Below are positions 10,647 to 21,757 of a stretch of DNA of 64,000 nt, piece after piece; position 1 is the first letter of the stretch, and each line of letters starts with the position of its first letter. The DNA lies in contig NC_089851.1 in assembly GCF_036373705.1 (NCBI RefSeq), positions 58,201,593-58,265,592 of the forward strand, read 5' to 3'. Source of the DNA: Amia ocellicauda. Its lineage: Eukaryota; Chordata; Actinopteri; Amiiformes; Amiidae. Under the pieces are notes generated by a model. That model searched no databases. It was not told the DNA's origin and saw only the letters and a program-made list of their open reading frames with translations. Made by a program: the position numbers and the translations under genes.

Positions 10647-11167
10647 ACTTGGCCCCACTTTGCAGTCACCGAAGTGTTTGTTCGTTTGCTCTTGAAGGCT
10701 GGCTTCTGGGCTCCTCTGCACAAGGGAGGGCTATCGACCTCAGATACTGTTGCCTGTAAAGCTGATGGGAAATCAGACTGTCATCTGTGTGTTTTGTTTT
10801 CTTTAAAGAAAATGTGTTTTTTACAAGTTCGTTGTTGTTGTTGTTGTTGTTGTTGAGGAGGAGGTGGAGGACATGTAGTGTGTTGTTGAGGAGGAGGAGG
10901 ACGAAATGTGGTTTGCCGGCTTGTTATGGAGACCTTTGCTGAACGTGTACTCCTGAGCTGCACCAAAGGAGAGGCATTCTTTTCAGTTGTTTGCGGGCCT
11001 GCTGAACCATGCTCTCAGTGCTGTCTCACTGGGGATGGCGTTACCATTCTGGAAAGACACGTCAGCGCTACAGTCCATGCTATCAGTCAGTGAGCGTAGG
11101 TCTCCCGGTCTGCCCCAAAGCAGTTACGCGCTTGCCCAGCAGAAACTGTGACACTGTCAGATAACTT

Positions 11168-11239
11168 GGCTCGTTGGTCTAGGGGTATGATTCTCGCTTT
11201 GGGTGCGAGAGGTCCCGGGTTCAACTCCCGGACGAGCCC
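11168..11239 (+). tRNA. tRNA-Pro(UGG)
   Basis: Canonical over all 72 bases. The trailer differs from the 7038 unit by one base (GGGCTCTTCTGC), so the blocks are close but not identical copies. Confidence 0.95.
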
Positions 11240-11745
11240 GCTTGGCCCTGCTTTGCATTCTCTGAAGCATTCGTTTGTTCTCTCTCGATGCTTGGCTTCT
11301 GGGCTCTTCTGCACCAGGGAGGTCTTTCAACCTCAGATACTGTTGGCTGTGTAGCTGATGGGAAATCAGACTGTCATCTGTGTGTTTTGTTTTCTTTAAA
11401 GAAAATGTGTATTTTACAAGTTCGTTGTTGTTGTTGAGGAGGAGGAGGACATGTAGTGTGTTGTTGAGGAGGAGGAGGACGAAATGTGGTTTGCCGGCTT
11501 GTTATGGAGACCTTTGCTGAACGTGTACTCCTGAGCTGCACCAAAGGAGAGGCATTCTTTTCAGTTGTTTGCGGGCCTGCTGAACCATGCTCTCAGTGCT
11601 GTCTCACTGGGGATACGGTTACCGTTCTGGAAAGACACGTCAGCGCTACAGTCCATGCTATCAGTCAGTGAGCGTAGGTCTCCCGGTCTGCCCCAAAGCA
11701 GTTACGCGCTTGCCCAGCAGAAACTGCAACACCCTCCGTTAACTT

Positions 11746-11817
11746 GGCTCGTTGGTCTAGGGGTATGATTCTTGCTGAGGGTGTGAGAGGCCCTGGGTTC
11801 AACTCCAGGACGAGCCC
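11746..11817 (+). pseudogene. tRNA-Pro-like, GAGGG form
   Basis: Corresponds to the 7616 copy in the recurring block (CTGCAACACC and GAAGTCTTTG markers). Confidence 0.85.
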
Positions 11818-12338
11818 ACTTGGCCCCACTTTGCAGTCACCGAAGTCTTTGTTCGTTTGCTCTTGAAGGCTGGCTTCTGGGCTCCTCTGCACAAGAGAGG
11901 GCTATCGACCTCAGATACTGTTGCCCGTATAGCTGATGGGAAATCAGACTGTCATCTGTGTGTTTTGTTTTCTTTAAAGAAAATGTGTTTTTTACAAGTT
12001 CGTTGTTGTTGTTGTTGTTGTTGTTGAGGAGGAGGTGGAGGACATGTAGTGTGTTGTTGAGGAGGAGGAGGACGAAATGTGGTTTGCCGGCTTGTTATGG
12101 AGACCTTTGCTGAACGTGTACTCCTGAGCTGCACCAAAGGAGAGGCATTCTTTTCAGTTGTTTGCGGGCCTGCTGAACCATGCTCTCAGTGCTGTCTCAC
12201 TGGGGATGGCGTTACCATTCTGGAAAGACACGTCAGCGCTACAGTCCATGCTATCAGTCAGTGAGCGTAGGTCTCCCGGTCTGCCCCAAAGCAGTTACGC
12301 GCTTGCCCAGCAGAAACTGCGACACCCTCCGTTAACTT

Positions 12339-12410
12339 GGCTCGTTGGTCTAGGGGTATGATTCTTGCTGAGGTTGTGAGAGGCCCTGGGTTCAACTCCA
12401 GGACGAGCCA
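12339..12410 (+). pseudogene. tRNA-Pro-like, GAGGTT form, A at 73
   Basis: Corresponds to the 8209 copy in the recurring block. Confidence 0.85.
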
Positions 12411-12928
12411 ACTTGGCCCCACTTTGCAGTCACCGAAGTGTTTGTTCGTTTGCTCTTGAAGGCTGGCTTCTGGGCTCCTCTGCACAAGGGAGGGCTATCG
12501 ACCTCAGATACTGTTGCCTGTAAAGCTGATGGGAAATCAGACTGTCATCTGTGTGTTTTGTTTTCTTTAAAGAAAATGTGTTTTTTACAAGTTCGTTGTT
12601 GTTGTTGTTGTTGAGGAGGAGGAGGTGGAGGACATGTAGTGTGTTGTTGAGGAGGAGGAGGACGAAATGTGGTTTGCCGGCTTGTTATGGAGACCTTTGC
12701 TGAACGTGTACTCCTGAGCTGCACCAAAGGAGAGGCATTCTTTTCAGTTGTTTGCGGGCCTGCTGAACCATGCTCTCAGTGCTGTCTCACTGGGGATACG
12801 GTTACCGTTCTGGAAAGACACGTCAGCGCTACAGTCCATGCTATCAGTCAGTGAGCGTAGGTCTCCCGGTCTGCCCCAAAGCAGTTACGCGCTTGCCCAG
12901 CAGAAACTGCGACACCCTCCGTTAACTT

Positions 12929-13000
12929 GGCTCGTTGGTCTAGGGGTATGATTCTTGCTGAGGGTGTGAGAGGCCCTGGGTTCAACTCCAGGACGAGCCC
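12929..13000 (+). pseudogene. tRNA-Pro-like, GAGGG form
   Basis: Standard GAGGG form. It lies next to a second GAGGG copy (13522) that has a CTGCAACACC leader, so the block order is rearranged relative to 8799-9982. Confidence 0.85.
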
Positions 13001-13521
13001 ACTTGGCCCCACTTTGCAGTCACCGAAGTGTTTGTTCGTTTGCTCTTGAAGGCTGGCTTCTGGGCTCCTCTGCACAAGAGAGGGCTATCGACCTCAGATA
13101 CTGTTGCCCGTATAGCTGATGGGAAATCAGACTGTCATCTGTGTGTTTTGTTTTCTTTAAAGAAAATGTGTTTTTTACAAGTTCGTTGTTGTTGTTGTTG
13201 TTGTTGTTGAGGAGGAGGTGGAGGACATGTAGTGTGTTGTTGAGGAGGAGGAGGACGAAATGTGGTTTGCCGGCTTGTTATGGAGACCTTTGCTGAACGT
13301 GTACTCCTGAGCTGCACCAAAGGAGAGGCATTCTTTTCAGTTGTTTGCGGGCCTGCTGAACCATGCTCTCAGTGCTGTCTCACTGGGGATACGGTTACCG
13401 TTCTGGAAAGACACGTCAGCGCTACAGTCCATGCTATCAGTCAGTGAGCGTAGGTCTCCCGGTCTGCCCCAAAGCAGTTACGCGCTTGCCCAGCAGAAAC
13501 TGCAACACCCTCCGTTAACTT

Positions 13522-13593
13522 GGCTCGTTGGTCTAGGGGTATGATTCTTGCTGAGGGTGTGAGAGGCCCTGGGTTCAACTCCAGGACGAGCCC
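13522..13593 (+). pseudogene. tRNA-Pro-like, GAGGG form
   Basis: Combines the CTGCAACACC leader of one subtype with the GAAGTGTTTG trailer of another, consistent with unequal exchange or gene conversion inside the unit. Confidence 0.85.
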
Positions 13594-14114
13594 ACTTGGC
13601 CCCACTTTGCAGTCACCGAAGTGTTTGTTCGTTTGCTCTTGAAGGCTGGCTTCTGGGCTCCTCTGCACAAGAGAGGGCTATCGACCTCAGATACTGTTGC
13701 CCGTATAGCTGATGGGAAATCAGACTGTCATCTGTGTGTTTTGTTTTCTTTAAAGAAAATGTGTTTTTTACAAGTTCGTTGTTGTTGTTGTTGTTGTTGT
13801 TGAGGAGGAGGTGGAGGACATGTAGTGTGTTGTTGAGGAGGAGGAGGACGAAATGTGGTTTGCCGGCTTGTTATGGAGACCTTTGCTGAACGTGTACTCC
13901 TGAGCTGCACCAAAGGAGAGGCATTCTTTTCAGTTGTTTGCGGGCCTGCTGAACCATGCTCTCAGTGCTGTCTCACTGGGGATGGCGTTACCATTCTGGA
14001 AAGACACGTCAGCGCTACAGTCCATGCTATCAGTCAGTGAGCGTAGGTCTCCCGGTCTGCCCCAAAGCAGTTACGCGCTTGCCCAGCAGAAACTGCAACA
14101 CCCTCCGTTAACTT

Positions 14115-14186
14115 GGCTCGTTGGTCTAGGGGTATGATTCTTGCTGAGGTTGTGAGAGGCCCTGGGTTCAACTCCAGGACGAGCCA
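14115..14186 (+). pseudogene. tRNA-Pro-like, GAGGTT form, A at 73
   Basis: The only GAGGTT copy with the CTGCAACACC leader, so it is another recombinant unit. Confidence 0.85.
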
Positions 14187-14704
14187 ACTTGGCCCCACTT
14201 TGCAGTCACCGAAGTGTTTGTTCGTTTGCTCTTGAAGGCTGGCTTCTGGGCTCCTCTGCACAAGGGAGGGCTATCGACCTCAGATACTGTTGCCTGTAAA
14301 GCTGATGGGAAATCAGACTGTCATCTGTGTGTTTTGTTTTCTTTAAAGAAAATGTGTTTTTTACAAGTTCGTTGTTGTTGTTGTTGTTGAGGAGGAGGAG
14401 GTGGAGGACATGTAGTGTGTTGTTGAGGAGGAGGAGGACGAAATGTGGTTTGCCGGCTTGTTATGGAGACCTTTGCTGAACGTGTACTCCTGAGCTGCAC
14501 CAAAGGAGAGGCATTCTTTTCAGTTGTTTGCGGGCCTGCTGAACCATGCTCTCAGTGCTGTCTCACTGGGGATACGGTTACCGTTCTGGAAAGACACGTC
14601 AGCGCTACAGTCCATGCTATCAGTCAGTGAGCGTAGGTCTCCCGGTCTGCCCCAAAGCAGTTACGCGCTTGCCCAGCAGAAACTGCGACACCCTCCGTTA
14701 ACTT

Positions 14705-14776
14705 GGCTCGTTGGTCTAGGGGTATGATTCTTGCTGAGGGTGTGAGAGGCCCTGGGTTCAACTCCAGGACGAGCCC
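14705..14776 (+). pseudogene. tRNA-Pro-like, GAGGG form
   Basis: Standard GAGGG form with the ACAAGAGAGGGC trailer. Confidence 0.85.
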
Positions 14777-15297
14777 ACTTGGCCCCACTTTGCAGTCACC
14801 GAAGTGTTTGTTCGTTTGCTCTTGAAGGCTGGCTTCTGGGCTCCTCTGCACAAGAGAGGGCTATCGACCTCAGATACTGTTGCCCGTATAGCTGATGGGA
14901 AATCAGACTGTCATCTGTGTGTTTTGTTTTCTTTAAAGAAAATGTGTTTTTTACAAGTTCGTTGTTGTTGTTGTTGTTGTTGTTGAGGAGGAGGTGGAGG
15001 ACATGTAGTGTGTTGTTGAGGAGGAGGAGGACGAAATGTGGTTTGCCGGCTTGTTATGGAGACCTTTGCTGAACGTGTACTCCTGAGCTGCACCAAAGGA
15101 GAGGCATTCTTTTCAGTTGTTTGCGGGCCTGCTGAACCATGCTCTCAGTGCTGTCTCACTGGGGATGGCGTTACCATTCTGGAAAGACACGTCAGCGCTA
15201 CAGTCCATGCTATCAGTCAGTGAGCGTAGGTCTCCCGGTCTGCCCCAAAGCAGTTACGCGCTTGCCCAGCAGAAACTGCGACACCCTCCGTTAACTT

Positions 15298-15369
15298 GGC
15301 TCGTTGGTCTAGGGGTATGATTCTTGCTGAGGTTGTGAGAGGCCCTGGGTTCAACTCCAGGACGAGCCC
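15298..15369 (+). pseudogene. tRNA-Pro-like, GAGGTT form
   Basis: Loop TGAGGTT with the usual C at 73. It precedes a UGG unit at spacing 587. Confidence 0.85.
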
Positions 15370-15884
15370 ACTTGGCCCCACTTTGCAGTCACCGAAGTGT
15401 TTGTTCGTTTGCTCTTGAAGGCTGGCTTCTGGGCTCCTCTGCACAAGGGAGGGCTATCGACCTCAGATACTGTTGCCTGTAAAGCTGATGGGAAATCAGA
15501 CTGTCATCTGTGTGTTTTGTTTTCTTTAAAGAAAATGTGTTTTTTACAAGTTCGTTGTTGTTGTTGTTGTTGAGGAGGAGGAGGAGGACATGTAGTGTGT
15601 TGTTGAGGAGGAGGAGGACGAAATGTGGTTTGCCGGCTTGTTATGGAGACCTTTGCTGAACGTGTACTCCTGAGCTGCACCAAAGGAGAGGCATTATTTT
15701 CAGTTGTTTGCGGGCCTGCTGAACAATGCTCTCAGTGCTGTCTCACTGGGGATGGCGTTACCATTCTGGAAAGACACGTCAGCGCTACAGTCCATGCTAT
15801 CAGTCAGTGAGCGTAGGTCTCCCGGTCTGCCCCAAAGCAGTTACGCGCTTGCCCAGCAGAAACTGTGACACTGTCAGATAACTT

Positions 15885-15956
15885 GGCTCGTTGGTCTAGG
15901 GGTATGATTCTCGCTTTGGGTGCGAGAGGTCCCGGGTTCAACTCCCGGACGAGCCC
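15885..15956 (+). tRNA. tRNA-Pro(UGG)
   Basis: Canonical over all 72 bases. The core upstream has GCATTATTTTC and GAACAATGC changes; GAACAATGC is shared with the units before 4103 and 17643. Confidence 0.95.
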
Positions 15957-16462
15957 GCTTGGCCCTGCTTTGCATTCTCTGAAGCATTCGTTTGTTCTCT
16001 CTCGATGCTTGGCTTCTGGGCTCCTCTGCACCAGGGAGGTCTTTCAACCTCAGATACTGTTGGCTGTGTAGCTGATGGGAAATCAGACTGTCATCTGTGT
16101 GTTTTGTTTTCTTTAAAGAAAATGTGTTTTTTACAAGTTCGTTGTTGTTGTTGAGGAGGAGGAGGACATGTAGTGTGTTGTTGAGGAGGAGGAGGACGAA
16201 ATGTGGTTTGCCGGCTTGTTATGGAGACCTTTGCTGAACGTGTACTCCTGAGCTGCACCAAAGGAGAGGCATTCTTTTCAGTTGTTTGCGGGCCTGCTGA
16301 ACCATGCTCTCAGTGCTGTCTCACTGGGGATACGGTTACCGTTCTGGAAAGACACTTCAGCGCTACAGTCCATGCTATCAGTCAGTGAGCGTAGGTCTCC
16401 CGGTCTGCCCCAAAGCAGTTACGCGCTTGCCCAGCAGGAACTGCGACACCCTCCGTTAACTT

Positions 16463-16534
16463 GGCTCGTTGGTCTAGGGGTATGATTCTTGCTGAGGGTG
16501 TGAGAGGCCCTGGGTTCAACTCCAGGACGAGCCC
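16463..16534 (+). pseudogene. tRNA-Pro-like, GAGGG form
   Basis: Standard GAGGG form. The core just upstream has CAGCAGGAACTG instead of CAGCAGAAACTG. Confidence 0.85.
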
Positions 16535-17055
16535 ACTTGGCCCCACTTTGCAGTCACCGAAGTGTTTGTTCGTTTGCTCTTGAAGGCTGGCTTCTGGGCT
16601 CCTCTGCACAAGGGAGGGCTATCGACCTCAGATACTGTTGCCCGTATAGCTGATGGGAAATCAGACTGTCATCTGTGTGTTTTGTTTTCTTTAAAGAAAA
16701 TGTGTTTTTTACAAGTTCGTTGTTGTTGTTGTTGTTGTTGTTGAGGAGGAGGAGGAGGACATGTAGTGTGTTGTTGAGGAGGAGGAGGACGAAATGTGGT
16801 TTGCCGGCTTGTTATGGAGACCTTTGCTGAACGTGTACTCCTGAGCTGCACCAAAGGAGAGGCATTCTTTTCAGTTGTTTGCGGGCCTGCTGAACCATGC
16901 TCTCAGTGCTGTCTCACTGGGGATGGCGTTACCATTCTGGAAAGACACGTCAGCGCTACAGTCCATGCTATCAGTCAGTGAGCGTAGGTCTCCCGGTCTG
17001 CCCCAAAGCAGTTACGCGCTTGCCCAGCAGAGACTGCGACACCCTCCGTTAACTT

Positions 17056-17127
17056 GGCTCGTTGGTCTAGGGGTATGATTCTTGCTGAGGTTGTGAGAGG
17101 CCCTGGGTTCAACTCCAGGACGAGCCC
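17056..17127 (+). pseudogene. tRNA-Pro-like, GAGGTT form
   Basis: Loop TGAGGTT; the leader has CAGCAGAGACTG. Confidence 0.85.
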
Positions 17128-17642
17128 ACTTGGCCCCACTTTGCAGTCACCGAAGTGTTTGTTCGTTTGCTCTTGAAGGCTGGCTTCTGGGCTCCTCTGC
17201 ACAAGGGAGGGCTATCGACCTCAGATACTGTTGCCTGTAAAGCTGATGGGAAATCAGACTGTCATCTGTGTGTTTTGTTTTCTTTAAAGAAAATGTGTTT
17301 TTTACAAGTTCGTTGTTGTTGTTGTTGTTGAGGAGGAGGAGGAGGACATGTAGTGTGTTGTTGAGGAGGAGGAGGACGAAATGTGGTTTGCCGGCTTGTT
17401 ATGGAGACCTTTGCTGAACGTGTACTCCTGAGCTGCACCAAAGGAGAGGCATTCTTTTCAGTTGTTTGCGGGCCTGCTGAACAATGCTCTCAGTGCTGTC
17501 TCACTGGGGATGGCGTTACCATTCTGGAAAGACACGTCAGCGCTACAGTCCATGCTATCAGTCAGTGAGCGTAGGTCTCCCGGTCTGCCCCAAAGCAGTT
17601 ACGCGCTTGCCCAGCAGAAACTGTGACACTGTCAGATAACTT

Positions 17643-17714
17643 GGCTCGTTGGTCTAGGGGTATGATTCTCGCTTTGGGTGCGAGAGGTCCCAGGTTCAAC
17701 TCCCGGACGAGCCC
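17643..17714 (+). tRNA. tRNA-Pro(UGG), T-stem mismatch
   Basis: As the other UGG copies, except that the T-stem reads CCAGG against CCCGG, giving an A-C clash at 51/63. The anticodon arm and both promoter boxes are intact. It may be weakened rather than dead. Confidence 0.8.
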
Positions 17715-18221
17715 GCTTGGCCCTGCTTTGCATTCTCTGAAGCATTCGTTTGTTCTCTCTCGATGCTTGGCTTCTGGGCTCCTCTGCACCAGGGAGGTCT
17801 TTCAACCTCAGATACTGTTGGCTGTGTAGCTGATGGGAAATCAGACTGTCATCTGTGTGTTTTGTTTTCTTTAAAGAAAATGTGTATTTTACAAGTTCGT
17901 TGTTGTTGTTGAGGAGGAGGAGGACATGTAGTGTGTTGTTGAGGAGGAGGAGGACGAAATGTGGTTTGCCGGCTTGTTATGGAGACCTTTGCTGAACGTG
18001 TACTCCTGAGCTGCACCAAAGGAGAGGCATTCTTTTCAGTTGTTTGCGGGCCTGCTGAACCATGCTCTCAGTGCTGTCTCACTGGGGATGGCGTTACCAT
18101 TCTGGAAAGACACGTCAGCGCTACAGTCCATGCTATCAGTCAGTGAGCGTAGGTCTCCCGGTCTGCCCCTAAAGCAGTTACGCGCTTGCCCAGCAGAAAC
18201 TGCGACACCCTCCGTTAACTT

Positions 18222-18293
18222 GGCTCGTTGGTCTAGGGGTATGATTCTTGCTGAGGGTGTGAGAGGCCCTGGGTTGAACTCCAGGACGAGCCC
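18222..18293 (+). pseudogene. tRNA-Pro-like, GAGGG form, T-loop change
   Basis: The T-loop reads TTGAACT: C56 is replaced by G, which damages both the tertiary fold and the B box. A one-base insertion (GCCCCTAAAGC near 18165) gives the preceding interval its odd 579 length and happens to lengthen overlapping reading frames. Confidence 0.85.
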
Positions 18294-18799
18294 ACTTGGT
18301 CCCACTTTGCAGTCACCGAAGTGTTCGTTCGTTTGCTCTTGAAGGCTGGCTTCTGGGCTCCTCTGCACAAGGGAGGGCTATCGACCTCAGATACTGTTGC
18401 CTGTATAGCTGATGGGAAATCAGACTGTCATCTGTGTGTTTTGTTTTCTTTAAAGAAAATGTGTATTTTACAAGTTCGTTGTTGTTGTTGAGGAGGAGGA
18501 GGACATGTAGTGTGTTGTTGAGGAGGAGGAGGACGAAATGTGGTTTGCCGGCTTGTTATGGAGACCTTTGCTGAACGTGTACTCCTGAGCTGCACCAAAG
18601 GAGAGGCATTCTTTTCAGTTGTTTGCGGGCCTGCTGAACCATGCTCTCAGTGCTGTCTCACTGGGGATGGCGTTACCATTCTGGAAAGACATGTCAGCGC
18701 TACAGTCCATGCTATCAGTCAGTGAGCGTAGGTCTCCCGGTCTGCCCCAAAGCAGTTACACGCTTGCCCAGCAGAAACTGCGACACCCTCCGTTAACTT

Positions 18800-18871
18800 G
18801 GCTCGTTGGTCTAGGGGTATGATTCTTGCTTAGGGTGCGATAGGTCCCGGGTTCAACTCCTGGACGAGCCC
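18800..18871 (+). tRNA. tRNA-Pro(AGG), degraded
   Basis: Loop TTAGGGT with a proper U33 and anticodon AGG. The anticodon stem CTTGC/GCGAT has a C-U clash at its outer pair and one wobble, and the T-stem has a G-U. It is the last full-length tRNA of array 1 and, with the copy at base 1, the only AGG type in this array. Confidence 0.65.
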
Positions 18872-19199
18872 CCTTGGCCCCGCTTTGCATTCTCTGAAGC
18901 ATTCGTTTGTTCTGTCTCGATGCTTGGCTTCTGTGCTCCTCTGCACCAGGGAGGTCTTTCAACCTCAGATACTGTTGCCTGTATAGCTGATGGGAAATCA
19001 GACTGTCATCTGTGTGTTTTGTTTTCTTTAAAGAAAATGTGTATTTTACAAGTTCGTTGTTGTTGTTGTTGTTGTTGTTGTTGAGGAGGAGGAGGACATG
19101 TAGTGTGTTGTTGAGGAGGAGGAGGACGAAATGTGGTTTGCCGGCTTGTTATGGAGACCTTTGCTGAACGTGTACTCCTGAGCTGCACCAAAGGAGAGG

Positions 19200-19253
19200 T
19201 ATGATTCTTGCTGAGGGTGTGAGAGGCCCTGGGTTCAACTCCAGGACGAGCCC
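19200..19253 (+). pseudogene. tRNA-Pro-like fragment at a deletion joint
   Basis: Only bases from about position 19 of the tRNA onward remain (GAGGG form). The preceding core is cut after AAGGAGAGG and joined directly to TATGATTCTTGC, a loss of about 211 bases relative to the previous unit, with GG shared at the joint. Confidence 0.85.
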
Positions 19254-19439
19254 ACTTGGCCCCACTTTGCAGTCACCGAAGTGTTCGTTCGTTTGCTCTT
19301 GAAGGCTGGCTTCTGGGCTCCTCTGCACAAGGGAGGGCTATCGACCTCAGATACTGTTGCCTGTATAGCTGATGGGAAATCAGACTGTCATCTGTGTGTT
19401 TTGTTTTCTTTAAAGAAAATGTGTTTTTTACAAGTTTTT

Positions 19440-19832
19440 TACCCCTAATAATATAAATCAGATGAAAGCAAATTTTGACAAAATCGGAAGAGTTTTCATG
19501 TTGAAGTTCCCCCTCTTGTGGTCAAATATGTTGAAGTATAAGCCAGTATTAATCTCAAAAAGTCAACTACCCTGATTTGATTTCAATATATCATTTTTAA
19601 TTAAATTAGTTTAATAATATAAATAGCTCTGGTATCATAATAAATGAGTAAACACTTTATTCTACAAGTCTCATTTGTGTACTTGTATAGCATAGAACTG
19701 CTGCAGCTTTTCAATTCGCAGTAATCATCCGAACCTCATTTAGTAGCTTAATTTCTGTTTCATTTGGTTGTCACATTGATTACCGATGTGCACGTTATAT
19801 ATAATTATGGCTTGTAAATGCAATGTTTTATA
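19440..19832 (+). repeat. Interspersed repeat family X, copy A (left part)
   Basis: Diverged copy of the sequence at 36725-37150 in the same orientation. Shared landmarks in order are AATCAGATGAA, TTCCCCCTCTTGTGGTC, a TATTCTAC/TATTCTCTAAG block, TTGTGTACTT, and GCACGTTATATAT/GCGTTATATATAT. Array 1 ends within a few bases of its start. It is interrupted at 19833 by the CACTG-ended element; the remainder continues near 22650. No coding potential seen. Confidence 0.6.
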
Positions 19833-20214
19833 CACTGTAAAAAATTTATCATGGGTCTAATTGTTTTTACGTAATAATTAAAAATAATGTGTACATTTTA
19901 TTAATGAAATTGTGGTTTAGTGTTTGATACAAAATATTGAGAAGATTTCACTAATAGAACCAAGAGATACATTTTCCTCTTTTATTTAAGGACATTTCTG
20001 CAATTTTAAGGCTTAAGAGAATTAGTTCAATTTTAGTTGTCTCATGTCGATGCCTATTCTGACGAGCTGATGAGTTGAAACAGGTGTCTTAAATTAACAA
20101 AATCCAATATTCCACAAAAAGTGTGACAGGTAAAATGTCTTTCTCTCTAGAGATCAGTATGGATTGAAAGGTTTGTTTGATGTTGGCTTGAGAAAGAATA
20201 GCCAAAAGAGAGAG

Positions 20215-20245
<31 letters not shown>
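20215..20245. repeat. (ATAG)n microsatellite
   Basis: Perfect tetranucleotide run of about seven ATAG copies, preceded by a short AG run. Confidence 0.95.
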
Positions 20246-20562
20246 ATTAGATAAGTGCTGATTGGCTCGCAAATAGAACCTTATAGTACGAAGTTTGAGT
20301 TCAACTTTGTAGACAGAACCTTTTTGTTTTCTAATTAAAAAGTCCAAAAATGTACACAACTTAAAAAAAAGTCACATAATGTAAATAAGTTGTCACAGAA
20401 TAAGAATATGTGAATAACTCAATTTTGTCAAAAATGTCAGATAGAACCTTATAATTCCAAGGGGATGAACCTGAACAATACTTTTTTACAATTAAATTGT
20501 CTAAAACTACTGTGAAAATATTTAACACAAATAAGACTTTTGTCAGCCACTATATTAAGAAA

Positions 20563-20748
20563 GGTAACACTTTATTTTGGTGGTCCACTTTAGAAATTCT
20601 ACTGAGTATAAGTAACTTTGCAACTACGTGTTAACGTAATCTATTAACCCAAACCTAACAGTTTACTTGCAGTCTACTAATACTCTAATGAGAGTAGTTA
20701 CTTACAGTTAGTAGAATGTCTAAAGTGGACCATCGAAATAGTGTAACC
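20563..20748. mobile_element. MITE with about 40-base inverted ends
   Basis: The left end starts GGTAACACTTTATTTTGG and the right end, read on the other strand, GGTTACACTATTTCGATG; both continue into GGTCCACTTTAGA and ATTCTACT. The 186-base element has no coding capacity. The family of its parent transposon is not clear from the ends. Confidence 0.75.
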
Positions 20749-20914
20749 AAAAAAAAAATGTAGGTTATATCTTTCAGTCCTCAAACCCAAAAGGCGTGAT
20801 GTAAGGCAGAGTGTAATTTCATTTATATGTAACAGAGAGCAGCTAGTAAGAGCTGTGTGAGTAAACCTCACTCCACTTGGCCTCAAGAGGTGCCCCAGTG
20901 ACTGATGCTAGAGG

Positions 20915-20990
20915 CTATGATCTTTAGCGTCCTTGTTAGTGCACCCACCTCCAATGCCGGTGAAGCTGGTTTGAATTCTGCTTGGAGCGG
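20915..20990 (+). repeat. tRNA-like patch, possible SINE head
   Basis: The stretch around TAGCGTCCTTGTTAGTGC and the B-box-like GCTGGTTTGAATTCTGC, about 45 bases later, has the spacing and look of a tRNA-derived SINE promoter. A full cloverleaf is not present, and no poly-A or simple-repeat tail was identified. Weak call. Confidence 0.35.
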
Positions 20991-21757
20991 TGCAAGTAGG
21001 ACCAGTTACATTTACAGATTGGGATCAACATCAGTGTTAAGGTGCAAAGCTTCAGTTGAAGCAACCCTTCGGATCCCAGTGAATCAGGCACCCCAGTGAG
21101 CGCTTCCAGTAACAGTTTAGACTCTCAGCAGGAGACAGGCCCGGGAAATAAAGTCACTGACACAATGTCAGTTTGTTTATCTTCGTTTATTGAAAGTTTC
21201 ACACAGCCTTTTATACATCTACAAGCAATATTTCATAGGTGGTTCGGGGCAGTCCCGAACCTGAATGAAATTTTCTTTGCATATGTCCCAGGGCAGTTCC
21301 GAGACACAGGAAGAAATAATTGATAAGGTATTCTTTATAATTGGGAAAACAACTTTACCCCAACAATCAGAATAAGTAAACTGAAAATTAGAATTAATGT
21401 GGGGGCTGTTTTACATTCTGAATGCACTATATTCCTCATGTAAACATGGTTAATTTGCAGTTTTCCCCCCTACACTGGTGTCACCAAATGTATTTTTTTT
21501 CTTTACCCTGAATACACCCTCTGTCATTGGTGAAACTATATTTGAGCTTGTTATTTTGACAGTGTGTGCCGTCCACTGAAACATATTTTTTTGTTTTAGT
21601 GTTTACAAAGAAATTTAGAATTTTAAGCTGTTATAAGAAAAATGTTTCAAAATGTTTGTTTACAACCGTACACAAATAAACTTTATAATTATGGACAGAT
21701 ATATAATGATAGAGAGACAGACAAGATAAAAATACTTATTTAATGGTTGTTTTACAG
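20991..21757. other. AT-rich non-coding stretch upstream of exon
   Basis: No gene recognised. It includes a near-inverted CACTGACACAATGTCAG and ends in the polypyrimidine tract and TTTTACAG splice acceptor of the following exon. Confidence 0.5.

Larger units (their letters stand above)
1..19435 (+). repeat. Tandem array 1 of tRNA-Pro-bearing units
   Basis: About 33 units follow head to tail. Spacing between successive tRNA starts is 578, 587, 590, 593 or 596 bases, with one of 579. Each unit runs tRNA-Pro-like sequence, a trailer of about 100 bases, a stretch ending in TTTTGTTTTCTTTAAAG, a (GTT)n(GAG)n tract, a second short GTT/GAG tract, and a nearly invariant core of about 300 bases that leads into the next tRNA. 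The array is already under way at base 1 and stops abruptly near 19435, inside the AAGTT of the pre-triplet stretch. Seven copies are canonical-type proline tRNAs, 26 are a degenerate form and one is a fragment. Short frames recur in every unit only because the units are nearly identical; nothing indicates coding. Confidence 0.97.

Noticed and set aside
18036-18368. Longer 100-110 codon frames overlapping on opposite strands
   Set aside because: A one-base insertion near 18165 fuses ordinary unit frames; this is not a gene.
1-19435. CRISPR array or 5S rRNA array
   Set aside because: Units of ~580 bases with no unique spacers are not CRISPR. No 5S rRNA sequence or its internal control region is present; the Pol III gene in the unit is tRNA-Pro.
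20147-20359. Frame with a Ser/Ile/Tyr/Leu repeat
   Set aside because: Product of the (ATAG)n microsatellite.
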